Origin: Sanguibacter suarezii NBRC 16159
Lineage (GTDB): Bacteria; Actinomycetota; Actinomycetes; Actinomycetales; Cellulomonadaceae
Reading direction: 5' to 3'
NCBI RefSeq assembly: GCF_001552735.1
Contig: NZ_BCRT01000013.1
Span: 62,001 to 126,000 of the forward strand
Length of the DNA stretch: 64,000 bases
Shown piece after piece: positions 18,483 to 25,785 of the stretch. The stretch's first letter is position 1. Every line of letters begins with the position of its first letter. A model generated the notes under the pieces. That model did no database searches. It saw only the letters and a list, made by a program, of their open reading frames with translations, and was not told the origin of the DNA. The position numbers and the translations under genes were made by a program.

Positions 18483-19727
18483 CTACAGCTCCAGCTGGGC
18501 GAGCGCGTGCGCATCACGCATGGCAGTGGCCGTCGCCGGCGGTGACAGCTCCAAGGCGGCGCTGACATCCGCGCGGGTCGCTCCGCCCGCAAGAAGCTCT
18601 GCAGTCCGACGCGCCCGTTCAAGCCTCGTCGTGTTCGCAGCAGGATGCTGATAGAACTTCCCGTCCGACAGGAGCTGCTTCACGCTCTCAAGTCCCACCT
18701 CGAGGCGCGCGCCGATCTCCTGCCGTGACATTCCTTGAGCCTGCAGTGCCACCGCCAGCGCTGCGCGTTCGACGCGCTCGGAGCGGAGCTTGTTGTTGAA
18801 GTCGGGCGAAGGCGCGCCGGCGGCATCATCGATGAGGCGCCTCTCAGCGCGCACGAGCCGTTCGATGCTCCTGTGGGGGATGCCTAGCAGAGCGGCTATC
18901 TGGGCATAGGTGCGACCTTGAGCGCGCAAGGCCATCATGTCTGTCAACTGTTGGGCTCTTAGAGCCTTCGTGGCTTCTCGTTGCTCTGCCTTGTCTGCGG
19001 CAATGAACGCCTTGATGCGCCGGCGCAGGAGCCGCTTGGCGTACCGGCGCTGGCTGGCGAGGGCGCGCCGGTCGAGGACATCCTGGCGCACGTATACATG
19101 GTGCCAGACCGGGACGCCAGAAGCTTCCGACAGACCAGACTGCGTTGACCAGGTCAGCTCAGGTGCGAGGTCCGAGCGCGTGCGGAGTGCACGGACGACC
19201 GGGGTGGAGTACTCGAACCAGCAGTCTTCAGCCATCTCCTGCCTCTCCTCCGCGGTGAACGTCGCTACGACGCGCTCGTGGGCTTCTCGCAAACCCACGA
19301 GGTCAGCCAGGACGATGCGGTCCTCGAGGTCGGGGCGGGTCCACTGCAGTCCCCGCGGCGTCTCACCATCGGGGTCGCTGCCCGGGGCGATGGCTCCTGC
19401 GGTGAAAACTGCGTAGCCAGCACGGTTGAGGCCGGTGACGATGTCGTGGAACCACGCGGCTGTATCGGAGTGGATGTAGGCGCATCGGAGCCCGTCGACG
19501 TCGAGGGCGACGGCACGGTTGTCGTGGGGGTTGCCCGGTTCGGGGACGAGTTCGATTCGCACGGCTTGCCCGACGTGGAAGTGGGCCAGGGCCTCTTGGT
19601 GGAAGGAGGACCCGGCCGCAAAGGTGGGGATGGCGTCGGCGTAGCTCGGGCAGAGCACGTCGAGGTCGAACGTTGCGGGTGGTCGCTCGTACTCGCGAGG
19701 GTCGCGCTGGTAAATGGCGGGATGCAC
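18483..19727 (-). CDS. HIRAN-domain protein with several helix-turn-helix segments
   Basis: A 414-residue protein. Residues of about 38-115 match a HIRAN domain: GSSFHQEALAHFHVGQ, then LVPEPGNPHDNRAVAL, then AYIHSDTAAWF. HIRAN domains bind DNA ends or stalled forks (named for HIP116 and Rad5). Three later segments look like helix-turn-helix units: GRTYAQIAALLGIPHRSIER (about 271), GMSRQEIGARLEVGLESVKQ (about 332) and GATRADVSAALELSPPAT (about 382). The start is a GTG with GAGGA eleven bases upstream. It is codirectional with, and directly upstream of, the DISARM-like operon but separated by a hairpin. It could be a regulator or a DNA-damage/phage-DNA sensor; neither is shown. Confidence 0.75.
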   Translation of the reverse strand: MHPAIYQRDPREYERPPATFDLDVLCPSYADAIPTFAAGSSFHQEALAHFHVGQAVRIELVPEPGNPHDNRAVALDVDGLRCAYIHSDTAAWFHDIVTGLNRAGYAVFTAGAIAPGSDPDGETPRGLQWTRPDLEDRIVLADLVGLREAHERVVATFTAEERQEMAEDCWFEYSTPVVRALRTRSDLAPELTWSTQSGLSEASGVPVWHHVYVRQDVLDRRALASQRRYAKRLLRRRIKAFIAADKAEQREATKALRAQQLTDMMALRAQGRTYAQIAALLGIPHRSIERLVRAERRLIDDAAGAPSPDFNNKLRSERVERAALAVALQAQGMSRQEIGARLEVGLESVKQLLSDGKFYQHPAANTTRLERARRTAELLAGGATRADVSAALELSPPATATAMRDAHALAQLEL

Positions 19728-20176
19728 TTAGCGATCATTCCTCATGCGTACGGCCCCGCTGGCATTGGCGTGTGTGGCGTCTGTCGCTTGCTTGCAGCCA
19801 CCGGGTATTCGGTGCTGGCGAGATCGAAGAGCGCCACGTTCTCAGTGCCGGCTACCCTGCCTTCTCGACGCTGACCATGGTCCGGGTGCCCGCATACTCC
19901 GAAGAGCCGGACCTGAGCGGACCTGAGCAGCCAGACCCAGGGCTTCGGGGCGAAACCCTATCCGCATCAGGTCCCAACCTCACCGAGCGTGGCGTCGATG
20001 TGAGCGGCAGAGTCGGAGAAACCTCCTCCGCACTGCGGTTCCACGTGCCGAGTCAGTTGAACTCGATGCTTCCGCGGGTCCAGTCGACGATTTTCGCGGT
20101 GGTCACGCCGACGTCGCCTGGTCCCACCTCTGAGCACCGCGGACCCCGTGCTGCGGTCAGCTCACCTCCCCAGCAC
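19728..20176. other. About 450 bp without a recognisable intact gene
   Basis: Short open frames exist on both strands, but none has a ribosome site or family resemblance. The stretch lies between the HIRAN gene and a decayed gene remnant and probably contains more degraded accessory DNA. Confidence 0.4.
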
Positions 20177-20442
20177 GCTCGGCTGCTCCTCGAAAATCTC
20201 GAACCTTGGGTCGACTGGCTCGCCGGCCAATACACGCTCGACCACCGGATCATCCCCATGCTGGGCAACACTGGGAAGTCATCGAAGATCTCGCCGCCGC
20301 CCTACACTCCGCCTGGCAAGACGCCTACGCCGAGACCTCCCAGGTGACGCACCCCTCACCTGGCACGAACACTTCACACCCGCACGACAACGACTCACCG
20401 ACTGGGTCGCCCGCACCGGCTGCCGAGCCGCTGAGCATCGCG
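20177..20442 (+). pseudogene. Frameshifted remnant of a small DUF4913-like actinobacterial protein
   Basis: Coherent protein text moves through three frames. It starts with LLLENLEPWVDWLAGQYTLD in one frame, continues as QHWEVIEDLAAALHSAWQDA in a second, and ends with WHEHFTPARQRLTDWVARTG in the third. Each switch corresponds to a net loss of one base (near 20265 and near 20345). The order and spacing resemble small DUF4913-like proteins found on actinobacterial mobile elements. No start with a ribosome site survives. The family name is from memory of the pattern and is tentative; the double frameshift itself is seen directly. Confidence 0.55.
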
Positions 20443-20628
20443 GACAACAACCTCCAGAGAATCGACGCCCAGTCAACACGCTGTCATCGACATCTTGAGA
20501 ATGAGCCGGCGCGACGCCCTACCGCGACTCTGACGAGCCACCAGAGGCCCTTTGGGGGATGGAGCCAGGCAGGAGCTATGCTCACGATCGTCCACGAGTG
20601 ATGAGCCTGATTGGGGTCGGGGAGCCGC

Positions 20629-21363
20629 ATGGCTGACGACGTGAAGTATGAGTTGAAGACCGTGCGGACGATCCGCGGCACCGAAGCCAGGACGACGGCA
20701 AAATGGGAGAAAGACGGCTGGGAGTTCGTCACCCAAAACCAAGGGGCATTGCAAACACAGATCAACTTCCGCCGCCCGAAGGCGAAGACGCCGTGGCGAC
20801 TACTCGCCGTGTCGGGAGGAGGCGTCCTGCTCCTGATCATCCTCGCCGTCACCATAGGCGCGATCCAGGGCGAAGACGACAGCCCCAAGCCAACCACATC
20901 TCCGACCGAGAGTGCCGTCGCACCGAGCGAACAGCCCACCGTGGAACCGGAGCCGAGCGAACCGGCCGAAGAAGATGTGCTGACTGTCGAGAACAATGAA
21001 GACTTAGCAACTCTCTTGGCGGGACCGGATCAAGGCCCCGCGGTTGAGGAATTTGCAGCCAAATACAAGGGCAGGGTCATCGAGTTCGATGGCAACATTG
21101 GCGCGATGGCCCCTCATGGCGACGCCAAGACACGATACGACATCTTGATTTCATATGGTGACTACAGCGAGACCCACTCATCGGGAGGGCCCAACTTTCA
21201 ATTCCGCGACGTCAATACCACCTATGACCTGCACCTCACCGGCGCAAACATTCCGGACTCAATTGGCGTTGGAGACAATATCCGCATCGCCGCGCAGGTC
21301 GGAGAATTCAACGCCGACAGCCTTCTCTTCTACCTAGAACCAATCTCTACTCAGTTCCGATAG
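20629..21363 (+). CDS. Membrane-anchored DUF4839-like protein
   Basis: The ATG at 20629, with GGGGAG upstream, is preferred over a TTG 18 bases earlier, giving 244 residues. The N-terminal 50 residues form a small basic domain (KTVRTIRGTEARTTAKWEKD, then GWEFVTQ). One membrane helix follows (LLAVSGGGVLLLIILAVTIG), then a Pro/Ser/Thr/Glu-rich linker, then an extracellular domain. That last domain (FAAKYKGRVIEFDGNI, then RYDILISYGDYSE) matches what I know as DUF4839, which is common in actinobacteria and of unknown function. The neighbours do not reveal a role. Confidence 0.7.
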   Translation: MADDVKYELKTVRTIRGTEARTTAKWEKDGWEFVTQNQGALQTQINFRRPKAKTPWRLLAVSGGGVLLLIILAVTIGAIQGEDDSPKPTTSPTESAVAPSEQPTVEPEPSEPAEEDVLTVENNEDLATLLAGPDQGPAVEEFAAKYKGRVIEFDGNIGAMAPHGDAKTRYDILISYGDYSETHSSGGPNFQFRDVNTTYDLHLTGANIPDSIGVGDNIRIAAQVGEFNADSLLFYLEPISTQFR

Positions 21364-21498
21364 TCTGGGCATTCGTACGTTGCCGATTGCTAAACTTCTC
21401 AGACATCTCCCGTGGGGCGCAGGAGCGGAGTGCGGCGCTGGTCCTGTCGTCGCGCTCTCCAGCGATGGCATTGAGGTAGGGCCGACGACTGCTCGTTC

Positions 21499-22308
21499 AT
21501 GACCGGCCTCGACGAGATGCACGACGCCGCCACAGCGCTGACCCTTGGCGCACCGGCACCCTCGCGCCGTCTCGACAGCACTGGGCCGATCCGCCCCGCC
21601 GTGCGGACCTTCGACCCGCTCGTCGAGCTCACCGACCACATGCGCGCACTGCGCCAACGGGCCTGGGCACTCGTTGCTACCCCGAGCTACGAAATCGCAC
21701 CGCTGCAACGCTTCGCCGCGCTCGGCCTCGCAGTCCACGTTCGAGCTGCCCAGTTTTACGCAGGCACTGACCTGCCCGTACGCGGCGGCGATCATCAACG
21801 CGTCGCCAACGTCCTCATGCACCGGGCCGCCGCGTGGCGTGACCTCGCGGACGCGCTGTACCCCGTGCGCAGCATCGACCCTCGAGACTCCCTCGGCGGC
21901 AAGGAGATCGCCCGTTCGGCAATGCTACTGGCTCAGTGCGCCGACCTCCACACCACGCCCGCCCCTGGCGGACAGGTCACCGCCCGCCAGCAACGGACAA
22001 AGCAAGCAGTCAACGGGGCCCTCTCCCTCATGGGCGACATCACCGCCTGGAACGCCCGCACCTTCGACGCCCTGGCCCGGTCGAACCAACTCTTCTTACC
22101 TGCCCGCGACCTCAAGCGCGACGACCTCAGCCAGAACGTCACTGCAGCTGCCGCCGCGCTCGTCGGCGGCTATGTCGCACTCCAGGCGGGCGAAGTCGCA
22201 CAGATCGCGGACACCTACAACGCCCTCGGTAGTGCGGACCGCCCTGCCCTGGCCGCCCGAACGGGCCAACGCCGCACGCTCGAGCGCTCCCATGCCCCAT
22301 TCCCTTAG
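21499..22308 (+). CDS. Hypothetical protein, 269 aa
   Basis: An alanine-rich, mostly helical soluble protein beginning MTGLDEMHDAATALTLG. The body contains long helical stretches such as ITAWNARTFDALARSNQLFL and a glycine-containing hydrophobic helix (AAAAALVGGYVALQAGEVAQ). No catalytic motif or signal peptide is visible. No good ribosome site precedes the ATG, so the start is uncertain. Proteins of this type occur on actinobacterial integrative elements; I cannot assign a function. Confidence 0.55.
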   Translation: MTGLDEMHDAATALTLGAPAPSRRLDSTGPIRPAVRTFDPLVELTDHMRALRQRAWALVATPSYEIAPLQRFAALGLAVHVRAAQFYAGTDLPVRGGDHQRVANVLMHRAAAWRDLADALYPVRSIDPRDSLGGKEIARSAMLLAQCADLHTTPAPGGQVTARQQRTKQAVNGALSLMGDITAWNARTFDALARSNQLFLPARDLKRDDLSQNVTAAAAALVGGYVALQAGEVAQIADTYNALGSADRPALAARTGQRRTLERSHAPFP

Positions 22309-22387
22309 TACCGCACTTCGGCGAGCCTCCAAGGAACTCAACCTTCCCGCCCAACGCGCTTCAAATAACGCTGGCCATCGGATTTCC

Positions 22388-22514
22388 GGCTCTTCACAAA
22401 CGAGGGCGTAGTCGGGATCTGAATCCGCCGGTCTCCAGAAGTGATTTGGCGACGTAGTGGGTGAGGTTTCGGAATCCGAGGGCGGAGCCGCGCAGGTGCT
22501 CGAGTCGGCCGCCA
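22388..22514 (-). mobile_element. Remnant of an ISL3-family insertion sequence (transposase C-terminus and terminal repeat)
   Basis: Read on the minus strand, 22514 to about 22400 encodes the extreme C-terminus of an ISL3-type transposase: GRLEHLRGSALGFRNLTHYV, then AKSLLETGGFR, ending in TGA. Just beyond the stop, the plus strand reads GGCTCTTC at 22388, which matches the start of ISL3-family terminal inverted repeats. The rest of the transposase and the other end are missing, so this is a dead fragment. Confidence 0.7.
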
Positions 22515-22576
22515 TCTAGGTCTTGCGACTGTGCTAAATTGCGTCGCACAGGGACTCGGTGATAGTGGAGGTTGGC

Positions 22577-22951
22577 ATGAGTGACACGAGCAAGGCAGTC
22601 GGTGGGCTGCTTTTTGGATTCCTGAAGGTGCCGCTGATGCTGGGCGGACTGGTCACCGCAGTAGTCGGCCTGTTCCAGCAGAACTCGCTCGTATTCACAA
22701 TCGGCGTGGCGGCGCTCATCCTAGGGTTCGTTGTCCAGGCCATCGACAGGGCCGCCCTTGCGAAGACGTGTGACGCCTGGGCGCGAGAGGCTGTCGAGGG
22801 TGCGGGGCCGGTTCCTCCTCGTGATACTCAGCTCAAGATCTTGCGTATGGTCGCTGCCGGTGAAGGTGTCGGAGGCGACGTCGAGGGGGTGTTCAAGGCG
22901 ACGTGCCGCCTTTGGGCCGCCGATCAGAGCGAATCCCCTGCCACGTCATGA
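22577..22951 (+). CDS. Small membrane protein, unknown function
   Basis: The ATG at 22577, with GGAGG a few bases upstream, is preferred over a GTG at 22559, giving 124 residues. Two hydrophobic helices span about residues 10-55 (including VPLMLGGLVTAVVGLFQQ and FTIGVAALILGFVVQAI), followed by a soluble, charged C-terminal half. It begins shortly after the ISL3 remnant. I recognise no family. Confidence 0.6.
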   Translation: MSDTSKAVGGLLFGFLKVPLMLGGLVTAVVGLFQQNSLVFTIGVAALILGFVVQAIDRAALAKTCDAWAREAVEGAGPVPPRDTQLKILRMVAAGEGVGGDVEGVFKATCRLWAADQSESPATS

Positions 22952-23009
22952 GTAGACCTCTTCCGCGCCTGCGCGGAGTCGTGGTGAGCCGAGGATCTGC
23001 CCCGCAGCT

Positions 23010-24218
23010 CTAGCGAAGCCCCACCCACTCTTCCCACGCTGAGAGCTGTAGTGGAGCTACCCAGTGTCCAGAGTCGGTGTAGGCAATCTCCTGCGACCGC
23101 CCCGAGAATGGTGAGTCAGCCATCTCCGGGTATAGGTCAAGTAGCCTCTCCCAACACAGCGGGCCATACCCGCGGAGGGCGCTTTCCGGGTCAGTGAGCG
23201 GTTGTCCGCACTCGAGGCAAGTTCCAATCCGCGGACCGCGCGGGTAGCCACCACCCCCATCCCCACCCTCGAATACGTCATATTCAGCTAGAGGAGCGAT
23301 GTCGAACTCAACCTCCACCCGAGCAGACAAGCGCAGGCCAGCTATCTGCGTCAACGTCAACAGTGCCTCCATTGCAGCACCCGGGGAGGTGGTGGCGAAG
23401 ATATTGAGCGAGGGCTGCCCCGTAGCAAACTCGCAGGCATACGTCCGGGTGGCAGGGCGACCAAGGGGGCTCGTGATCTCAGGGTCCCAGAACCACCAGT
23501 CGCCTGTCTCCAAGTCGGATCGCTGACCGTCTGTCAGATCACCGATATACGCCACGACTAGTGCTGTCGTGTCATGGATTTCAACGGCCGCGCAGCTAAC
23601 GACGATCGGAGCCCTCGACGGCAACGGCACAGTAAGTCGTAGGGCGCGGAAGATGCTTGTCTGCAGGGTCGACTCGATCAACGGGCCGCCGCGACGGACT
23701 TCAACTCCAGATAGGCGATGAGTCGAGGATGCGGTCACCGGAGAGTCGGTGTCCTCGGTTGGCGTTGACCGTGGCGCGATTTGAGGAAGGTGCCAAGGGT
23801 CGACGAGCGCCAGCTGCCCGTTGGGCAGAACACGAAGTTCCCCTTCATCCAACATTCGCCCGGCGACCGCCTGAAGTGCGGCTGGAACGAAGGCGTCGGT
23901 GCCGAACCCTCTTGTCGGCCCTACATTCACAGACAGGCTACTCGTCGAGTCCCATGGCGCCGATCGCCTAGTGAGGTCCGAGACGATGGCCGTCGCGATC
24001 TCGACACCAAATACGGCGGCCTGGTCGAGATAGAGCCTGTCTCCGTCCCTGGTGATGTGCGGGTCGGTCTCCACCAAGCGCACCAGGTTGCGCAGCACGT
24101 CCACTTCAAGCGCTCGCGCCAGGTGCTCACGCAGCTCTGTCTCTGTGAGGGTCTCCGCCCGCCCGAAAGCCGTACGGTATGCCCTGCGCCAGGCGCGTAT
24201 CTGTGGCGACTCCAGCAT
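23010..24218 (-). CDS. Hypothetical protein with C-terminal DUF6011-like zinc motif
   Basis: A 402-residue soluble protein. Near the C-terminus it has CLECGQPLTDPESALRGYGP followed by a cysteine, the C-x2-C...GYGP-x-C pattern of a small putative zinc-binding unit (DUF6011). The rest, including SSLSVNVGPTRGFGTDAFVP, matches nothing I recognise. The ribosome site is weak. It stands alone between unrelated genes, just left of the att repeat, so its role in the island is unknown. Confidence 0.6.
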   Translation of the reverse strand: MLESPQIRAWRRAYRTAFGRAETLTETELREHLARALEVDVLRNLVRLVETDPHITRDGDRLYLDQAAVFGVEIATAIVSDLTRRSAPWDSTSSLSVNVGPTRGFGTDAFVPAALQAVAGRMLDEGELRVLPNGQLALVDPWHLPQIAPRSTPTEDTDSPVTASSTHRLSGVEVRRGGPLIESTLQTSIFRALRLTVPLPSRAPIVVSCAAVEIHDTTALVVAYIGDLTDGQRSDLETGDWWFWDPEITSPLGRPATRTYACEFATGQPSLNIFATTSPGAAMEALLTLTQIAGLRLSARVEVEFDIAPLAEYDVFEGGDGGGGYPRGPRIGTCLECGQPLTDPESALRGYGPLCWERLLDLYPEMADSPFSGRSQEIAYTDSGHWVAPLQLSAWEEWVGLR

Positions 24219-24559
24219 CTCAGTGCTCGAACTTCAGAGTCGGCACCCACACGGGATCATCGTTCACGTCATGCCGTCCTGATGGTCGATGTCTTGCGTT
24301 CTACAAGCATCGGCATGCCACGCATCACGCTTGACCCTGGGCGGTGCTGCTTCTTGGCATCATGCCGGACGTCGGAGACCCGCCGCAGACCAGTCTCGGA
24401 CGACCCGCGCGCGGAAACGGGGCTTGAGGTTGGCGGCAACTCGCAGAGGCAGCCTCCTCGTTGCCTGAGAAGCGGGGCGAAGGCTTCACTGAGGGCGTGA
24501 AGCAAGGTAGCCAGCCGGGTTGGTGCGGAACCCGCAAAGTGCATCGTTATCAAATCGTG
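24219..24559. other. Non-coding stretch at the left edge of the att repeat
   Basis: No gene is supported here. Short frames on both strands have no ribosome site and no family similarity. An integrase gene, which would be expected near an attachment site, is not present. Confidence 0.5.
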
Positions 24560-24621
24560 TCCACCCGCGTCCACCCCAGACTTAGGCCCCCAGTTAGGCC
24601 CCCAGGGCCCCTTCAGACGCG

Positions 24622-24654
24622 AAAAAGGCCACCACCGCTTTCGCGGTGATGGCC
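24622..24654 (-). terminator. Duplicated tRNA-Pro terminator (left copy)
   Basis: On the minus strand, a 12-bp stem (GGCCATCACCGC pairing with GCGGTGGTGGCC, one G-U) closes a GAAA loop and is followed by TTTTT. It is identical to the terminator after the intact tRNA-Pro. Confidence 0.85.
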
Positions 24655-24672
24655 TCCGACCTGCGTAAACGC

Positions 24673-24717
24673 TGGTCGGGATGACAGGATTTGAACCTGC
24701 GACCCCTTGACCCCCAG
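24673..24717 (-). pseudogene. 3' half of tRNA-Pro, displaced fragment
   Basis: This 45-nt segment is identical to the tRNA-Pro 3' half from the anticodon loop to the encoded CCA. Beyond 24717 the sequence diverges and no 5' half exists, so it cannot make a tRNA. It is the footprint left when an element integrated into the tRNA gene. Confidence 0.9.
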
Positions 24718-24794
24718 CGCACCCGACCCGATGTTAGACCCTCGCCTGAGGAACTATCCCGAGCGTCAGAGCCGACTCTCTCGGCGGCGAGTCG

Positions 24795-25166
24795 TTAGCC
24801 GCGGTCTCTCATCGCGGGTGGGACGAAGAAGTTCTCGGCAGGGATCTCTCGGCCAGTGGCCGTGTCGACGACCTGGATGCCTCTGCCGTCGTCGACGATC
24901 TGCAGGTCGGATCCGACGGGGAAGTCATAGATGCCGATCAGCGCCGGCTCGAGAGCGCAGACCGCGTTGAAGTCAGCCACCTGAAGGTTCGACGGGTCAG
25001 CGAGGTACGCCTGCGAGTCGATGGAACTAAAGATCCGCCACCCGTTGTCGGCCGGGACCTGGGACGGCACACGGACCATCCACCGCACCCGGCCCGCACC
25101 GGACATCACGTTCTTGGACACCAGGCACGCGCCCGCCTGGGGGATGAACTCAGGGTAACCAGTCAT
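24795..25166 (-). CDS. Imm33-like (DUF2185) immunity protein
   Basis: A 123-residue protein whose core, VRWMVRVPSQVPADNGWRIF followed by SSIDSQAYL, matches the DUF2185/Imm33 family, found as immunity proteins in polymorphic toxin loci. The ATG at 25166 has AAGGAG eight bases upstream. It is the last gene of the effector operon, 12 bp after the ankyrin-like gene. By family and position it should neutralise a secreted toxin, most simply the GH-E nuclease encoded upstream, although two immunity candidates compete for that role. Confidence 0.8.
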   Translation of the reverse strand: MTGYPEFIPQAGACLVSKNVMSGAGRVRWMVRVPSQVPADNGWRIFSSIDSQAYLADPSNLQVADFNAVCALEPALIGIYDFPVGSDLQIVDDGRGIQVVDTATGREIPAENFFVPPAMRDRG

Positions 25167-25178
25167 TTTCGGGGCTCC

Positions 25179-25730
25179 TTAGGAATCGTCGGCCGACAGG
25201 CCATGGTCGAGAAGATACTGCTCCATGCGAGCGACCAAACCCTGGCGCTCAAGCAGGCGAGCGCTCAGAAGGGAGGATCGGCCCGCCTTGCCAGCACGCA
25301 GGAGGTCAAGATCGTGGCGGGCGAAGAGCACATCGTAGAACGGGCTGAGCGTCTCGTCACTGAACTTCAGCTTGGAGGCGAGCGTCTGTAGCGGCGTCCC
25401 CCACCGCCCGCGAGCAACACCATTGACGTCAACCCCACCATCCAGAAGCCTCTTCAGCAGCACAGCCTCCGCCTCAAAGTCGTGGACATTCTGGCCAAAG
25501 AGAATGTGCAACGCTGTGTACCGATCATGGATGGAGACCGCGGCCACGTCAGCCCCCTCATCCAGGAGAAAATTCGCGATCGCAACCCTGTTGGCAGGAT
25601 CGTTGTTCCCCAGCGCAATCAGCAAGAGCGGGAGCCCACTTGGACTGAACCACGTCTCCTGCCCCGGCTCATACACCTCCTCAAACACGTCCAGCGCATG
25701 ACTCCTCGCGGCGGTAATCAGACTCGGCAT
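25179..25730 (-). CDS. Ankyrin-repeat-like immunity candidate
   Basis: The ATG at 25730 is preceded by GAGGAGAATT, so it is chosen over an in-frame upstream start; the protein has 183 residues. It contains degenerate ankyrin units: LPLLLIALGN, IANFLLDEGADVAAVSIHDR with YTALHILFG, and LLKRLLDGGVDVN with TPLQTLA. Ankyrin-type proteins are known immunity partners of polymorphic toxins. It lies 55 bp downstream of the toxin gene and is very probably co-transcribed with it. It has no signal peptide, so it should act in the cytoplasm, where an immunity protein to a nuclease would be needed. Confidence 0.75.
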   Translation of the reverse strand: MPSLITAARSHALDVFEEVYEPGQETWFSPSGLPLLLIALGNNDPANRVAIANFLLDEGADVAAVSIHDRYTALHILFGQNVHDFEAEAVLLKRLLDGGVDVNGVARGRWGTPLQTLASKLKFSDETLSPFYDVLFARHDLDLLRAGKAGRSSLLSARLLERQGLVARMEQYLLDHGLSADDS

Positions 25731-25785
25731 AATTCTCCTCTCCACACGCACCCAGAGATCTCCCAATCAGATTTATTCTGCAAAT

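Larger units (their letters stand above)
24560..24717 (-). repeat. Left attachment-site repeat (partial tRNA-Pro, terminator, 12-bp repeats)
   Basis: Positions 24620-24717 (98 bp) are identical to 32804-32901. The similarity continues imperfectly to 24560, where two tandem copies of TTAGGCCCCCAG (24582-24605) correspond to three copies of TTAGGCTCCCAG in the right repeat. The repeat stops inside the tRNA anticodon loop, a standard crossover position for tRNA-targeting integrases. I read it as the distal att site of the 24.6-32.9 kb island. Confidence 0.85.

Noticed and set aside
24719-24794. Possible tRNA on the left side of the island
   Set aside because: Only the 3' half of the tRNA is present; the adjacent bases do not form the 5' half of a cloverleaf.
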